Positions 16,904 to 26,295 of a stretch of DNA of 35,306 nt are shown in pieces. This DNA is from Hyphomicrobiales bacterium (GTDB taxonomy: Bacteria; Pseudomonadota; Alphaproteobacteria; Rhizobiales; Beijerinckiaceae): positions 1 to 35,306 of the forward strand of contig JAIXSR010000048.1 of the NCBI GenBank assembly GCA_027484605.1. The letters run 5' to 3'. Under the pieces are notes generated by a model. It was not told the origin of the DNA. It did not search any database and saw nothing but the letters and a program-made list of their open reading frames with translations. Position 1 is the first letter of the stretch; every line of letters starts with the position of its first letter. The translations under genes and the position numbers were made by a program.

Positions 16904-18666
16904 TGGGCGCCTCGTCGCGCGACGAGGCCTTCATGCGCGCCGCGCTCGCTCTGGCCAGGCGGGGCCTCGGCACCACCGCGCCCAACCCTGCCGTCGCCGC
17001 CCTGGTCGTGGACGAGACGCGCGATCCCCCCATCATGCTCGGGCGCGGCGTGACGGCCCCCAGCGGCCGCCCCCATGCCGAGGATCTCGCGCTCCGGCAG
17101 GCCGGCGAAGCGGCGCGCGGGGCCACGCTCTATGTCACGCTCGAACCCTGCTCGCGCCGGTCGACCCGCTATTTCGGCCCTGCATGCACCGACCTCATCC
17201 TCTCCCATGGCCTTGCCCGCGTCGTCATCGCGGCGCGGGATCCCTCGCCCTTCGCGGCCGGGGAGGGCACGGCCCGGCTGAAACAGGCCGGCCTTGCCGT
17301 CACCGAGGCCGTGCTCGAGCCGGAAGCGGCGGCGCTCAATGCCGGCCATGTCCTGCGCGTGCAGAAGAACCGGCCCTTCCTGCGCATCAAGCTGGCCGAG
17401 ACGGCGGATGGCTTCGCCGCCACGGCCGATCGCCGCCCCATCGCCATTACCGGCGAGGCGGCCCGGGCCTTTGTCCACCGCCTCCGCGCGGATTGCGACG
17501 CGATCATCACCGGCATCGAGACCGTGCTGGCCGATGATCCGATGCTCGATGTGCGCCTGCCCGGCATGGCCGGCTTTTCCCCGCTCCGGGTCATCCTCGA
17601 CAGCCGCGGCCGCATCACGCCCGACCGGCGGACCCTCGCCGATGCGGCCCGCGTGCCGGTGCTTGTCGCCACGCTCGACCCGGCCGCCTTGCGGGCACGG
17701 CTGGGGGACCGGCCGGGCGTCGAGGTTCTGGGCATGCCGGCGGATCGTGGCCGGATCGATCTCGCCGCCCTGCTCGGCGCGCTGGCGGCGCGGGGCATTA
17801 CCCGTGCCATGGTCGAGGCCGGCCCGGGCCTTGCCGATGCCTTCGCCTCGGCGGGCTTCTGCGATGAATTCGTGCGGCTGACCGGGCCCGAAACAGCGGG
17901 TGCCGGGCTCCCCGCCATCGGGCCGGGCCTTGCCGGATGGCTCCTTTATGCCGATCTCCGGGAGGAACGTGCCCTCGACCGCGATCGCGCGCAGGTCTAT
18001 GCCGGCCAGCGCGCCCATCATGAAGGACAGATAATGTTTACTGGGATTGTCACCGATATCGGCGAGATCGTCGCGGCGGAAGGCGAAGGCAAGCTGCGCC
18101 GCTTCCGCATCGCCTCGGTCTACGATCCGGCCACCATCGCGATCGGCGCCTCGATCGCCTGTTCCGGCATCTGCCTGACGGTGGTCGCCAAGGGCGAGTC
18201 GGAAGGCCGGCGCTGGTTCGAGGTGGAGACGGCGGCCGAAACGCTCCGCCTCACCGCCGCCGGGCAATGGCAGCCGGGCACCCGGCTCAATCTCGAACGG
18301 GCGATGCGCCTCGGTGACGAGATCGGCGGCCATCTCGTGACCGGCCATGTCGACACGCTCGCCGAGATCGTCACCCGCGAGGATGTGACGCCGGATGATG
18401 CGAACTGGGGCGCGACGGCCCGCTTCACCCTGCGCGTGCCGGCGCCGCACCATCGCTTCATCGCGGCGAAGGGCTCGGTCACGCTCGACGGCGTGTCGCT
18501 CACCGTGAACAGCGTCGAGGAGGATCGTTTCACCGTTTTGCTCATCCCGCATACGCTCAAGGTCACCAGCTGGGGTGCAAGGCAGGCGGGCGACAAGGTC
18601 CATCTCGAGGTGGACATGATGGCGCGTTATGCTGCCCGCCTTGCCGAGACGCTGAAACAGGGCTGA
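16903..18666 (+). CDS. ribD-ribE: RibD-RibE fusion: pyrimidine deaminase/reductase joined in frame to riboflavin synthase
   Basis: One uninterrupted 587-codon frame encodes three activities of riboflavin synthesis. Residues 1-145 are the zinc deaminase (His58 and Glu60 in RPHAED, Cys83 and Cys95). Residues about 150-370 are the RibD reductase ([39 protein letters not shown]). From residue 378 the frame is a complete 210-residue riboflavin synthase with its usual start [12 protein letters not shown], two lumazine-binding repeats ([27 protein letters not shown]) and its normal end. RibD has no stop codon: the linker is [17 protein letters not shown] still lies just before the ATG at 18034, so riboflavin synthase could also be made separately. 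A missing stop through a small indel or sequencing error is the alternative. Confidence 0.9.
   Translation: MGASSRDEAFMRAALALARRGLGTTAPNPAVAALVVDETRDPPIMLGRGVTAPSGRPHAEDLALRQAGEAARGATLYVTLEPCSRRSTRYFGPACTDLILSHGLARVVIAARDPSPFAAGEGTARLKQAGLAVTEAVLEPEAAALNAGHVLRVQKNRPFLRIKLAETADGFAATADRRPIAITGEAARAFVHRLRADCDAIITGIETVLADDPMLDVRLPGMAGFSPLRVILDSRGRITPDRRTLADAARVPVLVATLDPAALRARLGDRPGVEVLGMPADRGRIDLAALLGALAARGITRAMVEAGPGLADAFASAGFCDEFVRLTGPETAGAGLPAIGPGLAGWLLYADLREERALDRDRAQVYAGQRAHHEGQIMFTGIVTDIGEIVAAEGEGKLRRFRIASVYDPATIAIGASIACSGICLTVVAKGESEGRRWFEVETAAETLRLTAAGQWQPGTRLNLERAMRLGDEIGGHLVTGHVDTLAEIVTREDVTPDDANWGATARFTLRVPAPHHRFIAAKGSVTLDGVSLTVNSVEEDRFTVLLIPHTLKVTSWGARQAGDKVHLEVDMMARYAARLAETLKQG
18034..18666 (+). 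CDS. ribE: riboflavin synthase alpha chain (possible internal start inside the fusion)
   Basis: This is the C-terminal part of the ribD-ribE frame, listed because the ATG at 18034 with AAGGACAG six bases upstream is a standard start for this gene. It would give a 210-residue riboflavin synthase, the normal size. The enzyme dismutates two 6,7-dimethyl-8-ribityllumazine molecules to riboflavin and works as a trimer. Whether it exists as a free chain, only fused, or both cannot be told from sequence. Confidence 0.6.
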   Translation: MFTGIVTDIGEIVAAEGEGKLRRFRIASVYDPATIAIGASIACSGICLTVVAKGESEGRRWFEVETAAETLRLTAAGQWQPGTRLNLERAMRLGDEIGGHLVTGHVDTLAEIVTREDVTPDDANWGATARFTLRVPAPHHRFIAAKGSVTLDGVSLTVNSVEEDRFTVLLIPHTLKVTSWGARQAGDKVHLEVDMMARYAARLAETLKQG

Positions 18667-18752
18667 GGCTGGGCTGGCGGCAAACATTGCCTTCGGCCCT
18701 TGCGCCATCGCCCCGCCCGCTCTATCCCCGCTGCTCGAACAGGAGTTTGCCG

Positions 18753-19232
18753 ATGGCCGAGGCCACACGCGAGGCCCTTCCGCTGGTGGATGCGACAGGC
18801 GCGCATTTCATTATCGTCGAGGGGCGGTTCTATGACAGTCTCAACGACCAGCTGATCGCCGGCGCCATGGCCGCCTTCGCGGCGTCCGGCGCGACCAGCG
18901 AGGTCGTCACCGTGCCGGGCGCGCTCGAAATCCCGGTGGCAATCGAGATCCTGCGCCAGCAGGCCGAATCCGGCCGCCGCAAGGCCGATGGTTTCGTGGC
19001 TCTGGGCGTGGTGATCCGCGGCGAGACCACCCATTACGAGATCGTCTCCAACGAAAGCGCCCGCGAACTGACCGCGCTCGCCACCCGCCACCGCCTCGCT
19101 TTCGGCAACGGCATCCTGACCGTCGAAAACATGGCGCAGGCCGAGGCGAGGGCCAATCCCGCGCGGGGCGACAAGGGCGGCGATGCGGCCCGCGCGGCCC
19201 TTGCGCTTTATGCGCTGAAGCGGAGCGCCTGA
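18753..19232 (+). CDS. ribH: 6,7-dimethyl-8-ribityllumazine synthase
   Basis: Condenses the RibD-pathway pyrimidine with 3,4-dihydroxy-2-butanone 4-phosphate to give lumazine, the substrate of riboflavin synthase. The 159-residue protein has the substrate loop [33 protein letters not shown] with the catalytic His, and [17 protein letters not shown] with the phosphate-binding part. It lies 86 bases after the ribD-ribE fusion. The ATG at 18753 has AGGAG upstream. Its stop is one base before the nusB start, so translation of the two is probably coupled. The 3,4-dihydroxybutanone phosphate synthase gene (ribB) is not seen in the window. Confidence 0.96.
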   Translation: MAEATREALPLVDATGAHFIIVEGRFYDSLNDQLIAGAMAAFAASGATSEVVTVPGALEIPVAIEILRQQAESGRRKADGFVALGVVIRGETTHYEIVSNESARELTALATRHRLAFGNGILTVENMAQAEARANPARGDKGGDAARAALALYALKRSA

Positions 19233-19233
19233 T

Positions 19234-19743
19234 ATGGCCGGGGAAAAATCCGACCGTCCGCGCCGCGTGCCGGTTTCGCGCGGCGAGCTTCGCTCGGCGG
19301 CCCGGCTGGCGGCCGTTCAGGCTTTGTACCAGATGGAAATCGCCGCCAAGGGCCTGAACGAGGTCTTTGCCGAGTTCGAGAGCCACTGGATGGGCCGCGA
19401 GATCGAGGGCGACCAGTACAAGCCGGCCGAGGGCAAGCTGTTCCGCGCCATTGTCGAAGGCGTGCTGGGCGAGCAGATCGGCATTGACCGCAAGGTCGAT
19501 GAATTGCTGGCCGATGGCTGGCCGCTCAAGCGGATCGAGGCGATCATGCGCGCGGTCCTCCGCGCCGGCGCCTACGAGCTGATGCACCGGCCGGACACGC
19601 CTGTCCGCGTGGCGATCTCGGAATATGTCGATATTGCCTCGGCCTTTCTCGAGCGCGACGAGGTCGGCATGATCAATGCCGTGCTCGACCGGCTCGCCAA
19701 GGAAGCGCGCGCCGAGGAACTGGCGCGGCCGGCCCGCAGCTGA
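19234..19743 (+). CDS. nusB: transcription antitermination factor NusB
   Basis: An all-helical RNA-binding protein that, with NusE (S10), binds boxA RNA and supports antitermination on rRNA operons. The 169-residue protein has an Arg-rich N-terminal helix (SRGELRSAARLAAVQALYQME) and the conserved C-terminal part RIEAIMRAVLRAGAYEL followed by DTPVRVAISEYVDIA and INAVLDRLAKEAR. It overlaps nothing but starts one base after the ribH stop. The ribH-nusB-thiL order is conserved across many proteobacteria. Confidence 0.96.
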   Translation: MAGEKSDRPRRVPVSRGELRSAARLAAVQALYQMEIAAKGLNEVFAEFESHWMGREIEGDQYKPAEGKLFRAIVEGVLGEQIGIDRKVDELLADGWPLKRIEAIMRAVLRAGAYELMHRPDTPVRVAISEYVDIASAFLERDEVGMINAVLDRLAKEARAEELARPARS

Positions 19744-19764
19744 CGGCAAGCGAGGGGAGGGAGC

Positions 19765-20748
19765 ATGCACGAGACCCTGCCCGAATTCGAGATGATCGCC
19801 CGGCTCTTCGCCCCGATGGCGGGCGAGGGCGCGCTTGGCCTGCTTGATGATGCCGCCTGCCTGCGCCCGACGCCGGGGCATGATCTCGTCCTGACCAAGG
19901 ATGTCCTGGTCGAGGCCGTCCACTATTTCGCCGAGGATCCGCCGGCGGATATCGCCCGCAAGGCCCTGCGCACCAATCTCTCCGATCTCGCCGCCAAGGG
20001 CGCTCGGCCTGTCGGTTTCCTCCTCGGTCTCGGCCGGTCGCCGGCGCTCGACACGGAATGGCTGACCGCCTTTGCCGCCGGCCTTGCCGCGGATTCCCGC
20101 CTCTGGCACTGCCCGCTGCTCGGGGGCGATACGGTGCGGACCAGCCAGCCCTTCCTGTCGATCACCGCCTTCGGCGAGGTGCCCGCGGGCCGCATGGTGC
20201 CGCGCCAGGGCGGCGCACCCGGCGATGCGCTCTTTGTCTCCGGCACGATCGGCGATGCCGCGCTCGGCCTGCAATTGCGCCTCCGGCCGGATCTGCCGGC
20301 GGCGCGCAGCCTCGCCGGACCGCACCGGACCTTCCTGCTCGACCGCTACCTGCGCCCGCAGCCCCGGCTGGCCCTGGCCCCGGTTCTGCTGGCCCATGCC
20401 CGCGCTGCGATGGACATTTCCGACGGGCTGGTGGGCGATGCCGACAAGCTCGGCCTGCATCTCGGCCGCGAGATCGCGGTCGAGGCCGTGCCGCTCTCGC
20501 CCGCCGCCCGCGCGCTGGTTGCGGCCGGGCCCGATCTGCTCGACTGCGCCCTGACCGGCGGCGACGACTACGAGATCCTCGCAGCCGTGCCACCGGAAAA
20601 AGCGGCGGCCTTCGAGCAGGATGCCTTGCAATGCGGCGTGCCTGTCGTCAGAATTGGCACCCTGCTTCGTGAGGGTTCGGGCGCTGTCTGGCGCATGGGG
20701 ACCGGCCTCGAGCGACGCTTCGCCCGCCGTTCCTTTGCGCATTTCTAG
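19765..20748 (+). CDS. thiL: thiamine-monophosphate kinase
   Basis: Phosphorylates thiamine monophosphate to the active diphosphate. The 327-residue protein shows the PurM/ThiL fold: LLDDAACLRP (metal site), LTKDVLVEAVHYF, RKALRTNLSDLAAKGARP, LLGGDTVRT, AAMDISDGLVGDADKLG, and CALTGGDDYEIL near the end. The ATG at 19765 has GAGGGAGG upstream. It lies 21 bases after nusB and precedes an MFS transporter gene by 41 bases. Confidence 0.95.
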   Translation: MHETLPEFEMIARLFAPMAGEGALGLLDDAACLRPTPGHDLVLTKDVLVEAVHYFAEDPPADIARKALRTNLSDLAAKGARPVGFLLGLGRSPALDTEWLTAFAAGLAADSRLWHCPLLGGDTVRTSQPFLSITAFGEVPAGRMVPRQGGAPGDALFVSGTIGDAALGLQLRLRPDLPAARSLAGPHRTFLLDRYLRPQPRLALAPVLLAHARAAMDISDGLVGDADKLGLHLGREIAVEAVPLSPAARALVAAGPDLLDCALTGGDDYEILAAVPPEKAAAFEQDALQCGVPVVRIGTLLREGSGAVWRMGTGLERRFARRSFAHF

Positions 20749-20789
20749 CTCGCTGGCACGTCGGCCCGTCCTGCCTGCCGGAGTTCCCC

Positions 20790-21983
20790 ATGCCCATCGA
20801 CGATACGCTCGCCCGCCGCAACGCGCTCATCCTCGCCTTTGCCATGGCGCTGGCGGGGGCGAATGCCTCGGTCGTGATCTCCACCGGCACGCTGGTGGGC
20901 CGCATGCTCGCACCCTCGCCCGAATGGGCGACCGCGCCGATCACCACCTTCGTCATCGGCACCGCGCTGATGACCATGCCCGCCGCCAGCCTGATGCGGC
21001 GGATCGGCCGGCGCGATGCCTACCGGCTCGGGGCACTGCTCGGCGTGCTGGCCGGCCTGCTCTCGGCCTGGTCGGTCCATGCGGCCTCCTTCTGGACCTT
21101 CATGGCCTCGACTGCCCTGTGTGGCGCCTACCAGGCCTTCGTGATTTCCTACCGCTTCGGCGCGACCGACAATGCCAGCCCGGATTTCCGGGCCAAGGCG
21201 ATTTCCTATGTCACGCTCGGCGGGCTGGCCTCGGCCATTATCGGCCCGCAGCTCGTCATCCACACGAAGGACCTGATCCCGCCTTTCACCTTCCTCGCCT
21301 CCTATCTCGGGCAGGCGGTGGTGGCGGGCCTCGCCATCCTCGTGCTCGGCCTGTTTGACGGCCCGCCGCCCAAGGTCGATACCAGCCCGGCGGGCGAGGC
21401 CCGGCCGGTGCGCCTGATCCTGCGATCGACCCGCCTACGGGTGGCCATCTTCTGCGGCGCGGTGGCCCAGGCGCTGATGAACCTCATCATGACGGCGACG
21501 CCTTTGGCCATGCTCGGCTGCAACCATACCGACACGGATTCCACCCTCGCCATCCAGTGGCATATCGTGGCGATGTATCTGCCCGGCCTGTTCACCGGCA
21601 CCCTGATCGTGCGCTACGGCGTCTACCCGATCCTGATGATCGGCCTCGCCATGCTCGCCGGCTGCGGCATCGTCGCGCTTGTCGGCATCAGCGTGCCGCA
21701 TTTCTTCCTGGCGCTGATCCTGCTGGGCCTCGGCTGGAACCTTGCCTTTGTCGGTGCCACCACGCTGGTGCTCGACGGCCTGCGCCCGGCCGAGCGGACG
21801 CGCATCCAGGGCATCAATGACATGATCATCTTCGCCACCACGGCCTTTGCCTCGCTGATGGCCGGCAAGATCCTGACGTGGTTCGGCTGGGCCACGCTCA
21901 ACGTGACCATCTTCCCCTTCGTCCTCGGGGCGGGGTTGCTTGTCTTCTGGCTGATGCGCCAGCCGCAGCCCCGCGCCTCGTGA
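20790..21983 (+). CDS. MFS transporter, substrate unknown
   Basis: A 397-residue major-facilitator-superfamily protein with about 12 predicted hydrophobic helices and the loop 2-3 signature AASLMRRIGRRDAYRLGALLG. A longer hydrophilic loop in the middle (about 188-206, FDGPPPKVDTSPAGEARP) separates the two halves. The family moves small solutes across the inner membrane using ion gradients. Because it is the last gene of the rib-nusB-thiL block, a vitamin or vitamin precursor is an attractive substrate, but nothing in the sequence proves it; drug efflux is equally possible. It ends eight bases from the converging small secreted protein gene. Confidence 0.85.
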   Translation: MPIDDTLARRNALILAFAMALAGANASVVISTGTLVGRMLAPSPEWATAPITTFVIGTALMTMPAASLMRRIGRRDAYRLGALLGVLAGLLSAWSVHAASFWTFMASTALCGAYQAFVISYRFGATDNASPDFRAKAISYVTLGGLASAIIGPQLVIHTKDLIPPFTFLASYLGQAVVAGLAILVLGLFDGPPPKVDTSPAGEARPVRLILRSTRLRVAIFCGAVAQALMNLIMTATPLAMLGCNHTDTDSTLAIQWHIVAMYLPGLFTGTLIVRYGVYPILMIGLAMLAGCGIVALVGISVPHFFLALILLGLGWNLAFVGATTLVLDGLRPAERTRIQGINDMIIFATTAFASLMAGKILTWFGWATLNVTIFPFVLGAGLLVFWLMRQPQPRAS

Positions 21984-21990
21984 GGGCGTC

Positions 21991-22224
21991 TCAGCGATAG
22001 GGATCGCAATAGGTGATCACGCAGCGCCGGGCGCCGGGCCGTCGGATGCATTCCCGCAAGGCGCGGTTGGCGGCGGCGGCACGGGTCGGATAACGCGTGC
22101 TCCAGCCCCGGGTGGTGCCATTGCCGCGCGCCTCGCAGCCCCAGGCCGAAGCCTCCGGCGTCGAGGCGAGGAAGGCGGTGCTGGCAATCAACGCCGCACC
22201 TGCGGCGATCATCAGACGTTTCAT
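21991..22224 (-). CDS. small secreted cysteine-containing protein
   Basis: A 77-residue protein with a Sec signal peptide (MKRLMIAAGAALIASTAFLA; cleavage probably after ASA, about residue 27). The mature part, about 50 residues, has four cysteines (WGCEAR, RECIRR, RRCVITYC) that could make two disulfides, and a basic helix TRAAAANRALRECIRR. It ends in YCDPYR. I do not recognise a named function; similar small periplasmic proteins are common in alphaproteobacteria. It is divergent from hppA, and 244 bases separate their start codons. Confidence 0.7.
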   Translation of the reverse strand: MKRLMIAAGAALIASTAFLASTPEASAWGCEARGNGTTRGWSTRYPTRAAAANRALRECIRRPGARRCVITYCDPYR

Positions 22225-22468
22225 GCATGTCCCCCGTCTGCCGCGACCCTCGCAGCCGCGTCAGCCTGAGCCGATGCGATGCCCGGGTCAAGCGCCGCTG
22301 CCCGGCGGCCGGGAAAGTGTTGGACGACCGGGCCGGGGATCGAAAGTCGGCATGGATTCATCGTGAAAGCTTTGCTAACACCGCCGGGATCAGCAGGCAG
22401 GGGCAGGGAGGCCGATTGCCGTGGGCTGACGAACTTCTGATCGAGCACAACACAAAAAGAGTCCAGAC

Positions 22469-24601
22469 ATGACAGCTCTTCTCGCGATCATCGCGCTCGG
22501 TGCCCTCTCCATCGTCTATGCCATCGTCACGATCAAATCGGTGATGGCGCAGGATGCGGGCAACCAGCGGATGCAGGAAATTGCCGGCAACATCGCCGAA
22601 GGCGCCAGCGCCTATCTCAAGCGCCAGTACAACACCATCGCCATTGTCGGCGTGGTGATCCTCGCAGCGGCCTGGGCCCTGCTCGGCTGGCAGGTCGCCG
22701 TCGGGTTCGCGATCGGCGCCATTCTCTCGGGCCTCGCCGGCTTCATCGGCATGAACGTGTCGGTCCGCGCGAATGTGCGCACGGCGCAGGCCGCGATGCA
22801 GAGCCTGGCCGGCGGCCTCGATATCGCCTTCAAGGCGGGCGCCGTGACCGGCATGCTGGTGGCGGGTCTCGCCCTGCTCGGCGTGGCTGTCTACTACATG
22901 GTCCTGACGCAGTTCCTCGGTCTCGCCCCGGCGAGCCGCACCGTGATCGACGCGCTCGTCGCGCTCGGCTTCGGTGCCTCGCTGATCTCGATCTTCGCCC
23001 GTCTCGGCGGCGGCATCTTCACCAAGGGCGCCGATGTCGGCGCCGACCTCGTCGGCAAGGTCGAGGCCGGCATCCCGGAAGATGACCCGCGCAACCCGGC
23101 CGTTATCGCCGACAATGTCGGCGATAACGTCGGCGATTGCGCCGGCATGGCGGCCGACCTGTTCGAGACCTATGCCGTGACGCTGGTCGCCACCATGGTT
23201 CTCGCCGCGATCTTCTTCGGCACGCAGGCCTCGCTCGGCGCGGCCATGCTCTACCCGATGGCCATCGGCGCGGCCTGCATCCTCACCTCGATCATCGGCA
23301 CCTACTTCGTGAAGCTCGGCGCCAATGGCTCGATCATGGGCGCGCTCTACAAGGGCCTCATCGCCACCGGCCTCCTCTCGGTCATCGGGCTCGGTGCCGC
23401 CACCTCGCTCACCATCGGCTGGGGCACGATCGGGACCGTGGCCGGCCAGGCCATCACCGGCCAGGCGCTCTTCATCTGCGGGCTTATCGGCCTGCTGGTG
23501 ACGGCGCTGATCGTGTGGATCACGGAATACTACACCGCCACCGGCAAGCGTCCGGTCGTCTCCATCGCCCAGGCCTCGGTCACCGGCCATGGCACCAACG
23601 TCATCCAGGGCCTCGCGGTCAGCCTGGAATCGACCGCGCTGCCCACCCTCGTGATCGTCGGCGGCGTCATCTCGACCTACCAGCTCGCCGGCCTGTTCGG
23701 CACCGCCATCGCCACGGCGACCATGCTCGGCCTCGCCGGCATGATCGTGGCGCTCGATGCCTTCGGCCCGGTGACGGACAATGCCGGCGGCATTGCCGAA
23801 ATGGCGGGCCTGCCCAAGGAAGTCCGCAAGTCGACCGACGCGCTCGATGCCGTCGGCAACACGACCAAGGCGGTCACCAAGGGCTATGCGATCGGCTCGG
23901 CCGGTCTCGGCGCGCTGGTGCTCTTCGCGGCCTATAGCGAGGATCTGAAGTTCTTCGTGGCCAATGCCGACAAGTACCCCTACTTCAAGGGCGTCGTGAT
24001 CGACTTCTCGCTCTCGAACCCCTACGTGGTTGTCGGCCTCCTGCTCGGCGGGTTGATCCCGTTCCTGTTCGGCGGCATTGCGATGACGGCCGTGGGCCGT
24101 GCTGCCGGTGACGTCGTGATGGAAGTCCGCCGCCAGTTCCGGGAAAATCCCGGCATCATGGCCGGCACCTCGAAGCCGGACCATGCCCGCGCTGTCGACA
24201 TGCTGACCAAGGCCGCCATCCGCGAGATGGTGGTGCCGTCGCTGCTGCCGGTGCTCTCGCCGGTGGTGCTCTATTTCGCGATCCTCGCGCTGGCGGGCAA
24301 GTCGGCGGCCTTCTCGGCCGTGGGCGCCATGCTGCTCGGCGTGATCGTGACCGGCCTCTTCGTCGCCATCTCGATGACCTCGGGCGGCGGCGCCTGGGAC
24401 AATGCGAAGAAGTCCTTCGAGGATGGCTTCGTGGACAAGGACGGCGTTCGCCACCTCAAGGGTTCCGATGCCCACAAGGCCTCGGTGACCGGCGATACCG
24501 TCGGCGACCCCTACAAGGATACAGCCGGTCCGGCCGTCAACCCGGCGATCAAGATCACCAACATCGTGGCTTTGCTGCTGCTGGCGATCCTGGCCCATTG
24601 A
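22469..24601 (+). CDS. hppA: K+-independent membrane-bound proton-translocating pyrophosphatase
   Basis: Couples hydrolysis of pyrophosphate to H+ pumping across a membrane. The 710-residue protein has about 16 hydrophobic helices. The substrate-binding segment [19 protein letters not shown], the metal ligands in [19 protein letters not shown], and the C-terminal [16 protein letters not shown] are all present. The motif GNTTKA has Lys at residue 467; this position is Ala in K+-dependent enzymes, so this one should be K+-independent. The ATG at 22469 has AAAAAGAG upstream. A strong terminator follows the gene. Confidence 0.97.
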   Translation: MTALLAIIALGALSIVYAIVTIKSVMAQDAGNQRMQEIAGNIAEGASAYLKRQYNTIAIVGVVILAAAWALLGWQVAVGFAIGAILSGLAGFIGMNVSVRANVRTAQAAMQSLAGGLDIAFKAGAVTGMLVAGLALLGVAVYYMVLTQFLGLAPASRTVIDALVALGFGASLISIFARLGGGIFTKGADVGADLVGKVEAGIPEDDPRNPAVIADNVGDNVGDCAGMAADLFETYAVTLVATMVLAAIFFGTQASLGAAMLYPMAIGAACILTSIIGTYFVKLGANGSIMGALYKGLIATGLLSVIGLGAATSLTIGWGTIGTVAGQAITGQALFICGLIGLLVTALIVWITEYYTATGKRPVVSIAQASVTGHGTNVIQGLAVSLESTALPTLVIVGGVISTYQLAGLFGTAIATATMLGLAGMIVALDAFGPVTDNAGGIAEMAGLPKEVRKSTDALDAVGNTTKAVTKGYAIGSAGLGALVLFAAYSEDLKFFVANADKYPYFKGVVIDFSLSNPYVVVGLLLGGLIPFLFGGIAMTAVGRAAGDVVMEVRRQFRENPGIMAGTSKPDHARAVDMLTKAAIREMVVPSLLPVLSPVVLYFAILALAGKSAAFSAVGAMLLGVIVTGLFVAISMTSGGGAWDNAKKSFEDGFVDKDGVRHLKGSDAHKASVTGDTVGDPYKDTAGPAVNPAIKITNIVALLLLAILAH

Positions 24602-24630
24602 GGCAAACAGGGAATTGCCTGCAAACAAGA

Positions 24631-24657
24631 AACGGCGCTTCTTGCGCCGTTTTTTTT
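24631..24657 (+). terminator. intrinsic terminator of hppA
   Basis: AACGGCGC and GCGCCGTT form an 8-bp stem around TTCTT, followed by a run of seven further T. It begins 29 bases after the hppA stop and is a textbook intrinsic terminator. A shorter hairpin (AGGCAA / TTGCCT) lies just before it at 24601-24620. Confidence 0.93.
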
Positions 24658-24698
24658 ATACGATAACCTGTATTGCGTTTGACGTGTGGGAGTTACTT

Positions 24699-24977
24699 AT
24701 GAAAAGGCCTTCCTTTCTTTTCACACTTCTCTTGGCCCTCGGAGGCGCATTTCTGATAACTTCGTCCCTGCCTGCCGCTGCCTACGACTCGTTATGCAAC
24801 AAGGTGAGAAAACCTGCCGAGCGTGAGCGGTGTAAATGTTCGTCCGATGCAGGAGGGCTTGTTTATGAAAGGCCCAGCGAGCGCGGAATTACCACGGTGT
24901 ACTGGCAGAGACCGAAAGCCCGTCGGGTACAGGAATTTCACGCCTGCATGATGAAAAAAGGGATTACCCCAGGTTGA
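24699..24977 (+). CDS. small secreted protein of atypical base composition
   Basis: A 92-residue protein with a signal peptide (MKRPSFLFTLLLALGGAFLI, cleavage near AAA-YDS, about residue 31). The mature part has four cysteines (SLCNK, ERCKCSS, FHACMM) and is basic. I do not recognise its family. The gene is clearly AT-richer than its neighbours and uses codons rare in them (TTA, TTT, GTT, AAA, TGT), a sign of later acquisition. It sits alone between the hppA terminator and another strong terminator. I chose ATG 24699, with GGGAG upstream; an in-frame ATG at 24615 would run through the terminator hairpin. Confidence 0.68.
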   Translation: MKRPSFLFTLLLALGGAFLITSSLPAAAYDSLCNKVRKPAERERCKCSSDAGGLVYERPSERGITTVYWQRPKARRVQEFHACMMKKGITPG

Positions 24978-25016
24978 ACTGCCTTGATACGTGCTTCAGG
25001 CAAGGCGTGAAGAACA

Positions 25017-25044
25017 AACCCCGCGAGCAATCGCGGGGGTTTTT
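25017..25044. terminator. strong bidirectional intrinsic terminator
   Basis: AACCCCGCGA and TCGCGGGGG with a GCAA loop are followed by TTTTT on the plus strand; reading leftward the same hairpin ends in GGGGTTTG. It separates the small secreted gene from the converging lipoprotein gene. Confidence 0.9.
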
Positions 25045-25103
25045 CATTTGGCTCAGGAAAGAAGGGCGCGATCCCGGAGGCGCTGCCGCCGGGGCAGGCT
25101 GGA

Positions 25104-25565
25104 TCAGACCGCGCTGGCGCCGAGGCGGCGGAACAGGCTGGAAATGAAGCTGTTCTCGATCCCGCCGGTCGGTGTGGTGCGGGAGATGAAGTCGAAGACC
25201 TTGCCGTCCTTCAGCCCGTAATTGGCGACGCGCTCGACCCGGTTGTTCTTGTCGAGATAGATCGCGACCACGCGCTGGTCGGTGATCTTCTCGTCCATGA
25301 ACTGGAAACGCTGGCTGACCTTCTGGGAGATGTAATAATAGGTCTGCCCGCCGACGGTGGAGGTGGTCGAGGGCGTGCCGAGCACCAGGATGACCTGCTC
25401 CGCCGAGGAGCCGGGCTTGATCTGGTCGAGCGCCTTCTCGTCGAGCACGAAGCCGCGGACGCCGGGGCTCTGGTCGGCGAGGCAACCGCCAAGCATCAGC
25501 GCAGCAAGGGCAATTCCGCTCAGGCGAAGCGCGATGGAACGGGCACGGGGCTGGGCTTTCGTCAC
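25104..25565 (-). CDS. OmlA/BamE-family outer-membrane lipoprotein
   Basis: A 153-residue lipoprotein with a basic N-terminus, a hydrophobic stretch (IALRLSGIALAALMLGGC) and a lipobox LGGC; the cysteine would be lipidated. The mature SmpA/OmlA domain (about residues 40-120) shows LDQIKPGSSAEQVILVLGTPST followed by YYYISQK and VAIYLDKNNRV. BamE-like proteins of this fold assist the outer-membrane protein assembly (BAM) complex. The start is GTG at 25565 with GGAG upstream; longer frames upstream have no lipoprotein-like leader. It is divergent from the ubiquinol-cytochrome c chaperone gene, a pairing seen in related genomes. Confidence 0.87.
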   Translation of the reverse strand: MTKAQPRARSIALRLSGIALAALMLGGCLADQSPGVRGFVLDEKALDQIKPGSSAEQVILVLGTPSTTSTVGGQTYYYISQKVSQRFQFMDEKITDQRVVAIYLDKNNRVERVANYGLKDGKVFDFISRTTPTGGIENSFISSLFRRLGASAV

Positions 25566-25771
25566 GACTCTCACTCCAAGATCACGGCCCTTGTCGGCCT
25601 GTTGGTGCCGTTTCCCGGAACGAGCGAATTGCACCGCTCCGGGAACGCCGCTATGGATGCCCAAATTCATGAGCAAAGACAATCGACTTCCGCAGGCCAT
25701 GCCGGGAGACAGGGCAAATTTCCCGGCCAGCCCCGGTTTCGACCGCTCGACAGCCTGAAAGAACGTTCGCG

Positions 25772-26293
25772 ATGATCCGACTTCCGTTCTTCAAGCCGCG
25801 TGAAACTCCCATCGCGGCCCTCTATGGCGATATCGTGGCCGCCTCGCGCGCGCCGGACGCGTTTCTGCATTTCGGCGTCACCGATGATTTCGAGGGCCGC
25901 TTCGAGCGGCTCGTCATCGTGGCCACGCTGGTGCTCCGTCGCCTGCGGGCGCTTGGCGGCGAGGCCGAATCCCTGGCGCAGCTCCTGGTCGACCGGCTGT
26001 TCGACGATCTCGACGATGGCCTGCGCCGGGCCGGCGTGAGCGATCTCGCCGTCGGCAAGCGCGTCAAGAAACTCGCCCAGGGCTTCTATGGCCGCGCGGA
26101 AGCCTATACGGCGGCGCTGGAGGCCGGCGAGGGCGCCTTGCGCGAGGTGCTGGCGCGGAACCTCCTTTCGGGCCGCGTCGTGCCGGCGGATGTCCATCCC
26201 GGCCTGCTGGCCGAGATCGGCGCCTGGCAGCGCCGCCTCGACGGCGCCGATCTCGCTGCGCTCCTCGCCGGCACCACCCTCAGCGGAGATTGA
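25772..26293 (+). CDS. ubiquinol-cytochrome c chaperone family protein (UQCC1/CBP3-like)
   Basis: A 173-residue, mostly helical protein. The core DAFLHFGVTDDFEGRFERLVIVATLVLRR, LVDRLFDDLDDGLRRAGVSDLAVGKRVKKLAQGFYGR, and RNLLSGRV match the ubiquinol-cytochrome c chaperone family, whose eukaryotic members (CBP3/UQCC1) help synthesise and assemble cytochrome b of complex III. There is no signal peptide; it is expected at the cytoplasmic face of the membrane. ATG at 25772. The next gene (YceD-like) begins three bases after its stop codon, so they form an operon. Confidence 0.9.
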   Translation: MIRLPFFKPRETPIAALYGDIVAASRAPDAFLHFGVTDDFEGRFERLVIVATLVLRRLRALGGEAESLAQLLVDRLFDDLDDGLRRAGVSDLAVGKRVKKLAQGFYGRAEAYTAALEAGEGALREVLARNLLSGRVVPADVHPGLLAEIGAWQRRLDGADLAALLAGTTLSGD

Positions 26294-26295
26294 CC

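Noticed and set aside
18667-18752. FMN riboswitch before ribH
   Set aside because: The 86-base gap is too short and lacks the conserved riboswitch boxes.
22358-24628. 756-residue minus-strand frame over hppA
   Set aside because: Shadow of the H+-pyrophosphatase gene; it would also cross the intergenic region and terminator.
26290-26295. TTG start for the YceD-like gene
   Set aside because: ATG at 26296 has the better-spaced ribosome-binding site AGCGGAG.
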